From Paramacrobiotus metropolitanus (taxonomy: Eukaryota > Tardigrada > Eutardigrada > Parachela > Macrobiotidae): a stretch of 64,000 bases of DNA. The position numbers and the translations under genes were made by a program. Of this stretch, positions 1-11,446 are shown piece by piece. The notes beneath the pieces were generated by a model. The model was given only the letters and a program-made list of their open reading frames with translations. It was not told where the DNA came from and did not search any database. The stretch covers positions 1-64,000 of the forward strand of contig NW_026570501.1 in assembly GCF_019649055.1 (NCBI RefSeq). Direction: 5' to 3'. Each line of letters opens with the position of its first letter. Within the stretch, counting starts at the first letter, position 1.

Positions 1-754
1 TCTGTAGTGGCAGGTACACTTTGGAGTAGTACATACACCACAGTTATTAAATACCATAACTGTTTGATTGGCTAGTTCGTGGACCACTAATGAATTTAGA
101 CGAACGGTTGCGTAGCGATAGTAGACCAAGTGCTCTAAAATAATCATAGTAATTACTTCCGTGAAGAAGCGCATTGTTTAAAAAATTGTACATCTAGTCA
201 TTTCCAAAGTTATTCTGCGCTGTACTGTAAGAAGCTGCAGTATGCGTTAAAGGCAGGACTAAGCGTCTTCAACTTTTTTATCATACAGCAATTTCGTCTG
301 CTTTATGTGCTCGCGTGCGTCTGCAACGGATGTTAGTGTTGTGTTTCTGATGCGTCTTGTTAAAAAAGCTTTCTGGCTAGCCAACTAACTGACGGAGTTT
401 ACACAACAGGTAATATCTCCAGTCAATATAATGTTCCTGCAAGCATACATACATTACAAACTACAATTAGGGATTTAATTTCAGTCACGTCCGAGCCGAC
501 AAGAAAACACCTTAGGGCCTAACCATGGCAACCGGTCAAATTTTGTTCGACTTCAGAAGCAGATAAAGATGAAACTTTCACGGTCGAACGTACAAGCGAT
601 TCTCCAGATCTTGTTTGTCCCAAAAAGGCCCCACTACAGCGATTACACTTACAGGTATGCAGCAGGAGTGGCTCCTTAACAGGTTGTACAGCACAGGCCA
701 GACACAAAGAAAAGATTTAAGAAACGTAAATCTGAACATGGACATTGCCTTATT
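1..754. other. No gene recognised
   Basis: No open frame here has family resemblance, splice context or codon pattern that I can defend. The stretch is moderately AT-rich and contains scattered short gtacagta-like words, which recur through the whole window. Confidence 0.5.
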
Positions 755-1590
755 GTCAGTAGGGCGCGGCCAAACAAAATTTAAAAGTTAAAGATCTGCT
801 ATGTTACAGCCTGTATCTGTAGTCAAAGCATTGCTTCGTACTCTAAGTACGTACAGTACTTCGTACCCTATCGTAAAAGGCTTAGGCGCCATCCATAAAT
901 TACGTCACGCAAAAAATTGGACATTTTGATACCCCCCTCCCCCTGTGTCACCAATGCTAACAAACTGAGATCCCCTCCCCTGAGCGTTACGTAACAAAAT
1001 TTGAACCCCTCCATCGATATAGCATGTTGACGTCATCATCGTAACAAATTTTTAAAGCCTCCCTCCCCCTCGTAACAAACAGTAACGCTTTCAGGACCTC
1101 CCCCTCCCCCTACTTGCGTGACGTAATTTATGGATGGCGCCTTATGTGCGCTCGGTATTCTCTGTACGAGTCTCCGTTTCTGAAACGAGCTAGATAATTA
1201 TTATTTGTTCAGTAAATTATTACTAGAAAGGCAGCTAGTTATTTTGTATTTTATGTTTACAGATAGGTAGATCTGTATTTCGATTTTTGTGCTAGCAGTA
1301 TCTGTAAGTGCTAAAAACTGACAGTGCGCATTAAAATGGAAGTATAAGACCTGCAGATTTATCTCTCAAAAATTAGTTAATTACTCGTACCACTACCGTC
1401 TACAGGTGGTTCAGAAACAAAAACGGAGAATATTGGACACACAAACTGTAGCCTGTAGGCCTCGTACGATAGCGTATGAAGTGGTTGGTATTACGAATAC
1501 GAAACAAAGCATTGGCTGTAGCTATTTGTAGAAGTTCTACAACATACAAATCTTCAACTTTTAAATTTAGTTTGGCCGCGCCCTACTGAC
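755..1590. mobile_element. Long-TIR non-autonomous DNA transposon, host of a nested MITE
   Basis: The two ends are inverted copies. The left end reads gtcagtagggcgcggccaaa and the right end is its reverse complement. Weaker inverted similarity continues inward for roughly 120 bp (both arms share the words aaagcattg / caatgcttt and ctatcgta / tacgatag). No transposase frame is present. A second MITE (885-1141) sits inside the left arm and so inserted later. I found no convincing target-site duplication. Confidence 0.65.
885..1141. mobile_element. 257-bp MITE with GGCGCCATCC termini
   Basis: The ends form a roughly 28-bp near-perfect inverted repeat beginning ggcgccatccataaattacg. Both sides are flanked by TTA (882-884 and 1142-1144), which fits a TA or TTA duplication. 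The interior is dominated by cccctcccc tracts and cgtaacaaa words and has no ORF. The sequence type is familiar from arthropod-like genomes, but I cannot assign a superfamily. Confidence 0.8.
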
Positions 1591-2529
1591 CATAGCAGAT
1601 GAAACTGTTTTTTAGGCATACCCTATTGTTACTCTGTCTCCTGCAAAAAATAAAATTTTTCTGAGAGGGGAGCCGGTGACGCTGCCCAGGTTAGCATACG
1701 AGTACTTTACCAATTCACCAAGTTACAGAGCAGTGCATGTAGTGATGTACAGTAGTTGGATCATTTGGATGCAAGTATTTCCATGACAACTGCCGTAAAC
1801 CAACTGCCGTAGCTTTCCAAAGTGTAAAAAAGATACGTTTCATGCTGGTACAGGCTATAGAATGAATCTTTTTTCGATACGAAAAACAGTAATCTATTTG
1901 GAATCAATTATCGATTACGAGTGTGCAGCAAAATATCATCTTTTGTTGTCTTTCTGGTATGGCACCGACGAGAAAACGGAGACATCTGCCTGAGTTAAGT
2001 TGCAGCGGGTCTCCATTAGCCACCTCAAGCTTTGGTTTTATGGGTCGTCGCTTCTTCTTCGCGGGAGACGTCTTCTTAGGAGATTTCATAAAGGCAGAGT
2101 ACATGATCAAGAAATAATTACGATCTACAGCGCTGGTGTTCAGCAATGTGATCTCGATATTCTGATGGCATAAACACATAAAAAAACGTAAACAACACAA
2201 CTTTTAAGGAGAAATAATTCCGCAAGTGTACGGTAAGCCAACAACTACGAGTACAGTAGGAATTCTTCCGAAATTCAAAAAATTTGGTGATCGGTGTGAG
2301 TCATGTGCGTAAGTAGTTTCGGGTACTGTAATGGTTGTGCTTCGACGTCGAAGCGCAACGCTTACGCGGACAAGTAAGCTGAAAACCCATCACAGATTTT
2401 GCGATTACGAATCAGAATGTTTACTTGCTTACGCGCTGTTACGTCACATTTTCTACGCGTTTTACCGTTACCTGTCGCGCTAAGGTTACCCAAATATAAC
2501 TGACCTCCACCACTATAAGCTAAGTTAAC
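1591..2529. other. Intergenic, no supported gene
   Basis: A minus-strand frame around 1904-2200 contains a lysine/proline-rich run (KKTSPAKKKRRP) that could be a nuclear-protein exon. It has no splice partners or homology that I recognise, so it is left as unsupported. Confidence 0.4.
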
Positions 2530-2620
2530 GAATTTTTTAAGCAGACTGCTATAAACACTCGTTAGTACTATAAACTTTATAGTACCAACGAGTGTTTATA
2601 TCAGTCTGCTTAAAAAATTC
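2530..2620. repeat. Almost loop-free 91-bp perfect-type hairpin
   Basis: The arm from 2530 (gaattttttaagcagactg...) is mirrored by the arm ending at 2620 (...cagtctgcttaaaaaattc). Both carry the aacactcgtt / aacgagtgtt word, and the centre lies at actataaa|ctttatagt. The stem is about 45 bp with one or two mismatches. It is likely a tiny fold-back MITE. Confidence 0.8.
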
Positions 2621-2810
2621 CCCAAAGAATATTTTAGCCCGGGGTTATTTTTAAACTACTGAGTGGCCCAAAATGTAACTGTTACGAGTTAGGAAAAATA
2701 TTTTGCGTCATCGGTGATCGAGATTGCCCTGAAACAACTTTTATCTCCCATAGACTTGTACTTAAAACGCACAACGAACCGAGGGACGTGGCTGCCTAGC
2801 GCAGAGGCAC

Positions 2811-2955
2811 CCTATCATTTCGGCCACCATTCATTTCGGCCACCATTCATTTCGGCTGCCATTCATTTCGGCTGCCATTCATTTCGGCTGCCATTCGTTT
2901 CGGCTATTATTCATTTCGGCTACGATTACATTTATTTTACCATACATTTCGGCAC
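2811..2955 (+). repeat. ATTTCGGC minisatellite, locus 1
   Basis: About eight tandem units of 16 bp (variants of catttcggccaccatt and catttcggctgccatt), decaying to the right. Related units occur in the opposite orientation at about 6.3 kb and 15.7 kb. The open frame over the array is a by-product of the repeat. Confidence 0.85.
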
Positions 2956-3409
2956 TAGCTGAACCGATTACAATTCGATTTGTTTATTTTTTACAGTCAT
3001 CGTGTACAGTTAAGTACATGCACGTCAACCACTAAAGCGGACAATTCAATCTTCAAAATAATAGATACTGGCAGGTTGATTTCAAGACAGCATTAACGTA
3101 CTTACTTAGTAGCGAGTTATTTTATCCGTAATAGTAAAGTGATACCGCACAAACATAGTAGTACTTACTACACAGCCCAACCGATGCCCACAAATAACAA
3201 AGCAAAAACTACAATATTCCCGAAAAAACTTAATATAGGATAAATGCATAACATTGCCAAACGTACCGTATAAGATTGGCTGTACCGAAACTAGATTCGC
3301 TTCGAATTTTCGGCGCACAACAACGTTAACGCATAATAAACGAAACCCGCAATAATATCATGAGAAAAAAACGCGCACATGATATGAAACCGAGCAAGTG
3401 ATGAATTAA

Positions 3410-5792
3410 TTACAGTGGTTCAGTACGTTTTTCTAACATGATCTCCAGATTCGTAGCCACCGCTCTTAGGTAATCCGCACTGTCCATTTGGCCGTAGCTG
3501 GAAGCGATATTTTTAAGTCGCTTGGTGACCTCAACATATTTTTTCTTCTGCCTCGGTTCAGCACCTGCCATTCGCAACGCAACCTCTGTTTGCTGGTGGG
3601 TGATTTCTCTTGCCAAAAGGTCATGAAAAGTATAGATGCCGGGATGATCTCTGTTCACTACATCCGAAAAAGCGTGGTGCCACGCTTCAAGCCGATTCGT
3701 TGTGCGATGAATATCGTTTTCCAGCCGATCCCAGCAATTCCAGAATTCTACTGGGAATAGCGGTTTGGTGATAATGCACTTGTTTGTTGAAATCACGAAT
3801 GCGGTGTGGCCGATGTAGGTTGTTCGCAAATAATCAATAAAAGCGTCGCCATGCTTGAACGGGAAATCCGGTATTTTCAGCAGATCCGCGAGCACACGCT
3901 GAACATCTTTGACTGGGACAAAGGCAAGTGCGAAAAGCATGCGACAACACAAGCTGAATTCTGGATCAGTGGCATACGCAGGCCCCAGCCCAAGATTGAC
4001 GAGTTTTCGGTAAACGCTTTGCCCAAAATGAAAATTGCAACCTAAACCATAACCGGGTTAAAGTATTCGTTAAATTCATTTAACATAATTTAAAAATTGC
4101 TAAAACTGACGTTTTTGATTTATGGATCAATTTTTGTAAATTGTTGATAATTGAAACCTTATTGTTTTATAACTACAAAACTCTATATTACCATAAACTG
4201 TTGCAATGCAACTAAAATTCTAAATTTCTTTACACGTTATATTTAATATTAATCAATATATTAATAAAATTTATATTTGCATATCATTAAAATATCACAT
4301 TATATATCAAATTATTATAAATTCTTTCATATTTTTAAAAACTACCGACATAATATTTTCGGCTATAGTTCAATTACTGTAAATTTTTTAAAATCAAGGA
4401 ACTATGATTTTACAATTAGTCAGTAACTGAAATTACGATAAACTGTTGACATGATTACTGGAATCCTTTATTAATACATAATTACAAATTTTTAAAGATT
4501 AATATGTCATAATTAGCAATTACTGGTTTTTTTAAAATTCTGAAATGTAAAATAGATTTTTCTGAAATATAATGCCGCACTTAAATCGGAAACAATAACG
4601 ACAAAATTTGTTTAAACAAGCATTTTTGCATTTCCAAAATATGATTATTCGGTAATTTATAATTTGATTAAAACCTTTACAAAAATTTAATAAAATTTAT
4701 GAAAAAGCTGTTGAAATTTGTTATTTTGTTATTATTTATTGTAATATTTTTTTTAGCCATCGTACCTTACAATAATTCGAGGTTCAGTGCAGTTCATTAG
4801 AAATCTATTCAAAAAATATTCTATTTAAGTTCAAAATTCATGAGACTTTTTTAGATAAAAACATGGTTTAAGATTATGATTTTAACCAATTATTCACTAA
4901 TTTTAAATTATTTTTTAAAGTGTGCTATTTTTTTATTCTTGTTTTTTTCTGTACCTCTTAATTTTGACACCGGAAAAACAGCTCGAAATGCGATAATTGA
5001 GGACTGCTCGAAATCCATGAGCATATATTCCGGCCCAATCGCACCCGGTCGCCCTTTCCCCAGCAGCAGATCATGAATGATGATGAAAAATCGGCGGTAT
5101 GTTAGCTCGCATTAATTAGGCAGCAATCCGTATATGAGAGGTGTTGTCGCTCCACATACATTCGCGTGGACAGTGTACAGCTGTGAGAAGATGGGCGGGC
5201 TCACGCTGAAAGTGCCGTCATTGAGCCAAACAGCTGCGTTCGCAAGGTGATCAACACATTTAGGGTCTCCGAATATAATGATTCTGTGCTGATCTTCCCG
5301 TCCGGTGTCAGCAATAAGAATCGACTCCCCACGCGTATTTTCTTTCAAAAAGTAGCTCCCATCAATATCTGCGAGAGTGTTAACACGTGTCACGGGAATA
5401 CCAGCCGCCTTCCTTTGACGTACAATGGTCTGCGCAAGGGCATCGTATGATGTCATTTTAACGGCCACGGTAAGCGGAATATCGGCGCGAATTTCGTCAA
5501 TTATCTGCCGTGGTCTTTCCAGTGTTGTCGCTGCACGGGCTTTCAAAACCTGCCTTGCCGACTTTGCTCTGACCTTTACAACGTCCGGAGCGTGGGAGTG
5601 TTGGTCGCGTTCGGTGGCTTTTGCATTAACATAAAGCAGGCGAGCATTACACTGGTCCTTCTCTCTACAACGCCAGTTTTGACACTGCTCCGTTCTCACA
5701 TCTGCCCGTTTCCACGATTCAATATACTCATATCCATTGTAAATCAAAACTTTTCCCTTGCGGTTAGTCTGAGAAAACGTTACTTCACCCAT
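3410..5792 (-). pseudogene. FLYWCH zinc finger + MULE-type transposase-like gene with in-frame stop
   Basis: Two minus-strand blocks form one protein. The 5' block (5792-4955) starts with an MGEVTF methionine. It carries a FLYWCH-like finger (G-Y-E-Y, then W-x-C-x5-C, then a late H-x-H), followed by MULE-type transposase sequence (FGDPKC, LNDGTFSVSPP, TPLIYGLLPN). The 3' block (4041-3410) continues with GCNFHFGQSVYRKL, MLFALAFVPV and RTTNRLEAWHH, the usual MULE C-terminal landmarks. They are joined by a GT-AG intron (4954-4042) that keeps the frame. A TAA at 5112-5114 interrupts the conserved LLPN-x-TYRR region, and the frame reads open on both sides of it. So this is a nearly intact copy with one nonsense codon, or an assembly error. 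An FLYWCH-MULE host-domesticated gene is an alternative. Confidence 0.8.
4042..4954 (-). other. AT-rich 913-bp intron of the MULE-like gene
   Basis: On the minus strand it starts GTACAG and ends GGTTTAG. Removing it joins KLRG to CNFHF in frame. It is strikingly AT-rich compared with the exons and contains no ORF. Confidence 0.7.
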
Positions 5793-6311
5793 TATTTTCG
5801 CTAACACTAATAAGTCGCTTTGTTGTACAAAAACAGCAAAGTTGATTTTGACTTTATCCGTATTAAAAAATGAAACAGAAGTCCAACTGCCGAGCGAGTT
5901 CGAATTGCAAATATGGCAGTCAATGAGAGCATAAGTACAGTACACTGATGTACCAAAATCGAACTCATCGGAGCCGCCCTTGCGCAATCATTACAGCTAG
6001 GTTTGTTATCCCGCTCATTTCGAACTGCACGAAAGTTGTGTACTAGGCTTCTAGCGGTATTATTGCGGGTGGTAGGACAAATGACAATTATGTTAAAAGT
6101 ACAGTAATTTGTGGTATTGTAGTGATTGTACTGTACTTAGGTAATTACTAAAAATCAGTATGGTCGCGTAATAATTTTAATAATAAATACCGATGTATGA
6201 ATACAGCCATACGTATTTAATATTATATACAGTTGCATTAACGTAGTAGTACTCGTAGCATTAACGTAGTGGTGTTACTGTAACTTCAACTGCAAAATGT
6301 CCTCGCAGTGT

Positions 6312-6362
6312 TAGCCGAAATGAATGGCAGCCGAAATGAATGGTGGCCGAAATGAATGGACA
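6312..6362 (-). repeat. ATTTCGGC minisatellite, locus 2
   Basis: Three units of ccgaaatgaatgg(c/t)ag/gg, the reverse complement of the array at 2.8 kb. Confidence 0.8.
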
Positions 6363-6571
6363 CGAGCGCAGAAGCGTGTGTGACCTCGAGCCGATATTTC
6401 ACGCAGATGGGAAAATTCACCTTCACTTTAACCATGCCCACAGTCCTACTGCAATGGTTATGTAGGACTGATTGAAATCGAACCATCGCTTTCAAATTTC
6501 ACAAGAGCACTGAACGATAAACACGATAGACTTATTTTTTGAATAAGGACGTTCGTAATTTCTTAAACACG

Positions 6572-6670
6572 TACAACTAAGCTGGTGTTAGCAGCTTATC
6601 TGTACAGCTGAAAACTTCTTGAAGGGCAGTAAAGTTTCTAGCCATACAGATAAGCTGAAAACACCAGCCA
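6572..6670. mobile_element. About 100-bp MITE-like inverted repeat
   Basis: The left end ctggtgttagcagcttatct is mirrored on the right by agataagctgaaaacaccag. The arms are about 25 bp with two or three differences. Confidence 0.5.
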
Positions 6671-6711
6671 GTACACTCGCGAGGATTTAAAAAATCGAAA
6701 GTGCTCTGGTG

Positions 6712-7356
6712 CTAAGCACTAGGAATTATCTTAGCGCATAGCAGGCACCATAAAAAATACAGATTTAAAACTTCAAAAAAATTAAATGTATGAAACAAAA
6801 AGAGAAAAATTAAACTCAAAGGTTGCTCAAAAGGTTCGCGACAATTAATATACAGAACACGTATTAAAATTACATTAGGGCTGCGTGCACAGGTAAACAC
6901 GGGTGTTCGCTGCGTGCACGGGTGACCTTTTTGGGTCCCCACAGGTGTTGGCTGTGGGCACGGGGTTTGAGAACAAAAAAAAACGTAAAAAAATTCAAAT
7001 TTAGAAAGTCGTGCGCGCAGCCAACGTCCGCGTAGACACCCGTGGGCAGAGTCAACGCCCGTATCCGAATTTTGTGCACCAACACCCGTGTTTTTCCGTG
7101 CACGCAGCATCGACCTAAAATATTTCAAAGCTTTCTGCTTTGTCAACTTTTGTACACGGTACAACTGTCGTAGAGTGGTGCAATTCATGTTTCGGAGAAG
7201 CATTAGTAAATGCTCTGAATCATTACCCATATTTAAAATTCCGTTAAAAGGCTGAAATAAAATACGAAAAAAATCATTCACCACTGCACCTTCAACACGC
7301 GGTGGCGCAATGCGGTAGGCGAATTTAAATCGTTTCGGCGAGGTACTTTGAACCAA
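6712..7356 (-). CDS. Hypothetical ORF overlapping an inverted repeat
   Basis: A 214-codon minus-strand frame. The first about 85 residues (RFKFAYRIAPPRVEG..., LRQLYRVQKLTKQKALKYF) look protein-like with a mixed helical composition. From about residue 87 the frame runs through an inverted repeat (6881-7107), whose ends read gctgcgtgcac / gtgcacgcagc around acacgggtgtt, and then into low-complexity hydrophobic sequence. The second half is probably transposon DNA read by chance. No family recognised. Confidence 0.25.
   Translation of the reverse strand: MVQSTSPKRFKFAYRIAPPRVEGAVVNDFFRILFQPFNGILNMGNDSEHLLMLLRNMNCTTLRQLYRVQKLTKQKALKYFRSMLRARKNTGVGAQNSDTGVDSAHGCLRGRWLRARLSKFEFFYVFFCSQTPCPQPTPVGTQKGHPCTQRTPVFTCARSPNVILIRVLYINCREPFEQPLSLIFLFLFHTFNFFEVLNLYFLWCLLCAKIIPSA
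6881..7107. mobile_element. GCTGCGTGCAC-ended MITE
   Basis: The left end ggctgcgtgcacaggtaaac is followed by acgggtgtt. The right end has acacccgtg followed by gtgcacgcagc, the inverted counterpart. The subterminal words cacgggtg and cacccgtg repeat inside. About 227 bp, no ORF of its own. Confidence 0.6.
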
Positions 7357-7359
7357 AAA

Positions 7360-8737
7360 CCTAAAGGATGGTGAAGTATGTATAATACTGCAGAAACACT
7401 AGAGTAGAAATCAAGCGAAGCCAGTGAGCGTTTTTCCAGCAAAAATTATTCTAAAATTCCTTGAGAAATAGTAAATGTAGTAAAGGTTAAAAGTCAGGAA
7501 TGATGTATCATGGAGAAAGCCCAAAGAACAAAGCCGACGCTTGCAATTGTTTTTAATTTTTAATTGCTATAAATTCCATATACGTAAAATGCTAAATCAG
7601 AGCATAATTCCTTTCGGGCACATAACTTTTTTGAGCACACCATTTATGAATAATTAAAGGAGTAAATACAAATTTGTACATGTATGTACTCTGTATTCTG
7701 CAACATTTGCGCCCACCATGGGAAATACGGTGAACTTACTCCTATATTTCAAACGAAGATTTTAGACTGAGTAAATAAAGTATAGTAAAGATCTCCAGAT
7801 ATTCATTCGCGCGGGGCGGGAAGCCAACAAACGGTTTTATTGCAAAAATCGCTAGAGTATGTATGCAGCTAAATATGGTTTTTTCTTTCAGTGTTTTGCA
7901 AAACCAGCTTTCGCATTATCAGAATAACAGTACTCCACATCTTTATTTTTTTAAAGTACGCACTTCTTCAAAAATTCCTGATTGTGAGTGGGGCGTGCGT
8001 CCGTGCCACCCTTTCTAAATTCGCCATTGCTACAGTGGGGGCGCAATAAAAAAACTGTATAAGCTGAATGAAGTAGCACCACGGAGTCTGGCGTAGGGAA
8101 AAAAGCATGTACTGGTAGTCGGGTACAGTATGTTGCTAGATACAGTAGTAGTTACCGACAGTAGGAATCCAGCGGTCGGGCGTGCTAGTAAGTAATGTTT
8201 CTAGTATTTACAGTACCCTGAGTACAGTAATCACATGGCTTGCATTAATGTGCGTTGTAAACTTGTACAAAACATCGAAACGCATGCAATGCCATGCACA
8301 TATTCCTGTGTAGCAAAAATCTAATTATTTTTCGTGCATCCTGATATTTCATCATACAGCGATGGGAGCACCCCCCGGCCCCCAGGGGCCAAACAAATTT
8401 CAGGGAAGGTAAAAAAAAAATTATACCATCAAGCAATGCTGTCATCCAGCGTACTTACTACTTACTTACCACATCGCACCCACTGTCATGCAAGTACGGT
8501 ACGGTTGCACTTTACTATGGTTGCTATGTAGCGTACGATGCGCAGTACAGCACCTCAGTACGAAACTCCTGCGCATAGCCACTTCGAACAAATTTACACT
8601 ATGGTAATAACTTCGGTGACTCCGATTTAATTTAGGCTCACTTTGATTGCAACACCGGCTGCGCTTGTTTTCGCTGAACATGGAGCCCAATTGTTTTAGG
8701 ACGTCCCGGCGAGTAGAGTTAATTCCTGTCCACAGCC
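7360..8737. other. No gene recognised
   Basis: Non-coding. Short gtacagta/tactgtac words cluster around 8,110-8,230. Nothing else supportable. Confidence 0.4.
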
Positions 8738-8741
8738 TTAA

Positions 8742-9351
8742 GGGATTTGGTCTGGTACATGGTATCAAATTCGTGTACAACGCGAAAACTTAGTTTCGTG
8801 CACTCCAAACACGTTTTTGTTTTGTTTTATGACATTTTATAGCCAGATGATATGTATAAACTGCCGGAAAACCGTTTGTGCGCGCAACATCCGGTTCGGG
8901 AATTATGGCTGTTAGAAAATTCCAAAAAGTTGTAATGCATCTCGGTGTACCAGAAGTCTCGTTATCGTGCTATCTTCTCTAAAATTTGGATACAAATGCA
9001 CATACCGGTATCCAAGAAGGTCGTTTTTACACCGAACCAAACTTTTAAAATTCATTTTAAAATTAAAAAAAATGGTGCCACTCTGGTTCGGTGTAAAAAC
9101 GATCTTCATTTGGTTGATAATGAGACTTTTGGTACTCCTGAATGCATTTAAACTTTTTGGAATTTTCTAACAGCCATAACTCCCGAAACCGAATTTTGCG
9201 CCCATAAACGGTCATTACGCCTGTATATACAAATCATTTGTCTTCAGAATGTCAAAAAGCAAAGGAACGGTTTCGAATTGCGCGAAAGTTAAAGATTGTA
9301 CACGAATTTGGTACCATGTGCAGCCCTACACCATGTACCGGGCCAAATCAC
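8742..9351. mobile_element. TTAA-flanked fold-back MITE, copy 1 (piggyBac-type target)
   Basis: Flanked by TTAA at 8738-8741 and 9352-9355. The terminal sequences (gggatttggtctggtacatg left; inverse of catgtaccgggccaaatcac right) and most of the interior are inverted copies of each other. Both arms carry accgtttgtgcgcgcaacat-type and aattccaaaaagtt-type sequence. No transposase. A second copy lies at 33,098-33,644. Confidence 0.8.
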
Positions 9352-10757
9352 TTAACGGCGTTATAACGCGTGCCGGCTAAAATGTTAACGGCGTTATAGC
9401 ATGTGCCAGGCTAGAATGTTAATAGAACAAACACACGCTAGCTGTATGCTTCAGCCGCTCTTACGAGAATGCCGGACATTTAAAACGATGGGTATTTAAC
9501 ATAAGGTTTCCAGCAATTCGGTCATTTTGCGGTAACTCGTTGACGCGGCCAGTAGACGTTTTTGCGTTGCGTTAACTTAAAAATATATATTTCAGAAAAA
9601 TATTATACTACACCACTACGTCGAGAGAAAAATTAATATTGTCTTGCTAATTAATTTATAAAGTTTTAAAGTCGAAAATTTTATGCTTAAATTCACTAAG
9701 CGCTGTGAGTAGTGTTCAATGCTTACGCACTTAGTGCTCAAGCTCAAGATCGTCCGGAAGCGGGAATGTTAACGTTACATACATACCGGTAGTAATGTTA
9801 GCGCTACAAGCGCTTATTAGATGCGATAGTAATCCATACAAATTTACTGTCAGCGGCACTACACTAGAGTCTGGCGTGAGTCGTAATTTTGTATTTTTCC
9901 TTATTTCAGTTTATGTTCAATTGTAGTCTCGCTTGCACAGGTTAAAGTTACTCGTATTTTAACTCAGTGCAGATCGCAGACTAAGTATACAGAATAAAGA
10001 AAATACAAAGTACGAGTAGCCTGATACGTAGAAAGTATAAGCCTTAGCAGAAAAATTAACGCGTCATATAAGCGTTTGTACAAGCTTTTAATGAGAGCGG
10101 TTTAGGGAGAATTCGATTATGATAATTTAGCAGAATTCGATTATCGTGCAATTACAGCGTGAACATCCCATGGCCCGGCTCGCGTGTTAACGGCGTTAAC
10201 AAAAAACTTTACCTCCTGTAAAATCGCTTTTCCTTGTTTAACAAACAGCAAGCGCAAAAGAAATCCACTTTTGGAAATCAAAACCTATTCTGTTTTAAAT
10301 GTGACTATAACACAACCGCTTTATGAAAAACTGCAAAATTAATGTCTCAAATTTTCAAATAACGTGCTCTTGAAAATAACATACAATTTCGTCAGCAATT
10401 TCAAAACTTAAGTATATAGGCTCAGCCGCGCAGTCATATTTATTTATGCTATTACAGTATTACTGTACATTACGGTGCCGCACCGAATTGTGCCACATTA
10501 ATTTAGGCGAACAAGATCAGTATTGTCACTGCTTAAGAACAGCCAATTCGTACGGGACTTCAGACAGGGTCTAAATGTGATTTGAACTTGATTTTAGTCT
10601 ATGATTCGTGAACTGCGATTATTTTGCTACATAGACTGAGCGAACAGCTTGCATTATTTTGGTCGTTAACATTTGGGCCCGGTGGGAATGTTAACGTTAA
10701 CATTCTAGCTCGGCTCACATGTTAATGCGTTAACCGTTAACGTGTTAACTCTTTTGC
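9352..10757. repeat. Region bounded and peppered by GTTAAC palindromes
   Basis: Words such as gttaacggcgtta and atgttaacgttaacat cluster at 9.35-9.43, 9.76-9.79, 10.18 and 10.67-10.75 kb. The right cluster (gctcggctcacatgttaatg) is an inverted, diverged copy of the left one (agcatgtgccaggctagaat). It may be a 1.4-kb non-autonomous element with complex subterminal repeats. I see no ORF that I can name. Confidence 0.4.
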
Positions 10758-11250
10758 CGGCTACATACGTGCGTACGTACAACCTTTATACGAGTGCGTA
10801 AATACACTACATCGGGATGGACCACCAGCACTGGTCCGAATTGAAATACAATTATCAATGTCTGGTTGAAGAATTACCGCTAATTTCCCCGAAGAATCAC
10901 CGAATCTTATTCGTATTAATTGTAACCATTCACCAGAGGGAACTTGCCAAGTTTTCTCTGTTTTCCGGCAACATCCAGCAACGCTTGTCACGAAGCTTAT
11001 AATACGTCTAAGAATGATGTACGCTTATTCGAGTGAATAAACATTAATTGTCAAAAAAAAACATCAAAAAAACTGATATCAGCTCCTCAGGCTTAACAAA
11101 TGTTTCGTACGAGTACTAAAGAAAGCAGACACTGCAGGGACAACAAAAATATATGTTAAGGTAAGGCACAGTACAGTGATCATTGCAGTTACCGACTTAC
11201 CAGATTCCAGAATGCAGGTTTTTGAGATTTCAGTATTATTATGAGCACAC

Positions 11251-11409
11251 TTATTTGCATGAGACAAATTTTGAACAGGCAGAACAGCATTTCCTCGGCG
11301 TTCCCGGACAGTAGCCGGGATCGGCTTGCAGAATACGGCAGTGTGCACTGCAGTCCTGGCGTGCTCGACAGTTAGTGGCGCCACATCCGCGGAAACCGCT
11401 TGTCAGCCG
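11251..11409 (-). CDS. Defensin-like CS-alpha-beta exon, copy A (C-terminal exon)
   Basis: The minus-strand frame reads GFRGCGATNCRARQDCSAHC, then RILQADPGYC, then PGTPRKCCSACSKFVSCK and stop. Cysteine spacing C-x5-C-x3-C-x9-C-x6-C matches the arthropod defensin framework up to the fifth cysteine. The closing C-x-C is altered to C-C because one codon present in copy B (53.9-54.1 kb) is missing. The first exon with a signal peptide was not found. Arthropod-type defensins are secreted antimicrobial peptides; here that role is inferred from the cysteine pattern only. A neurotoxin-like or non-coding repeat origin remains possible. Confidence 0.45.
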   Translation of the reverse strand, partial: RLTSGFRGCGATNCRARQDCSAHCRILQADPGYCPGTPRKCCSACSKFVSCK

Positions 11410-11446
11410 AGACCGTACTCTAAGACTTTTACCTAGTTAGTTAGGT

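Noticed and set aside
2714-2962. ORF of HFG repeats
   Set aside because: Encoded by the 16-bp ATTTCGGC minisatellite; no homology, no splice context.
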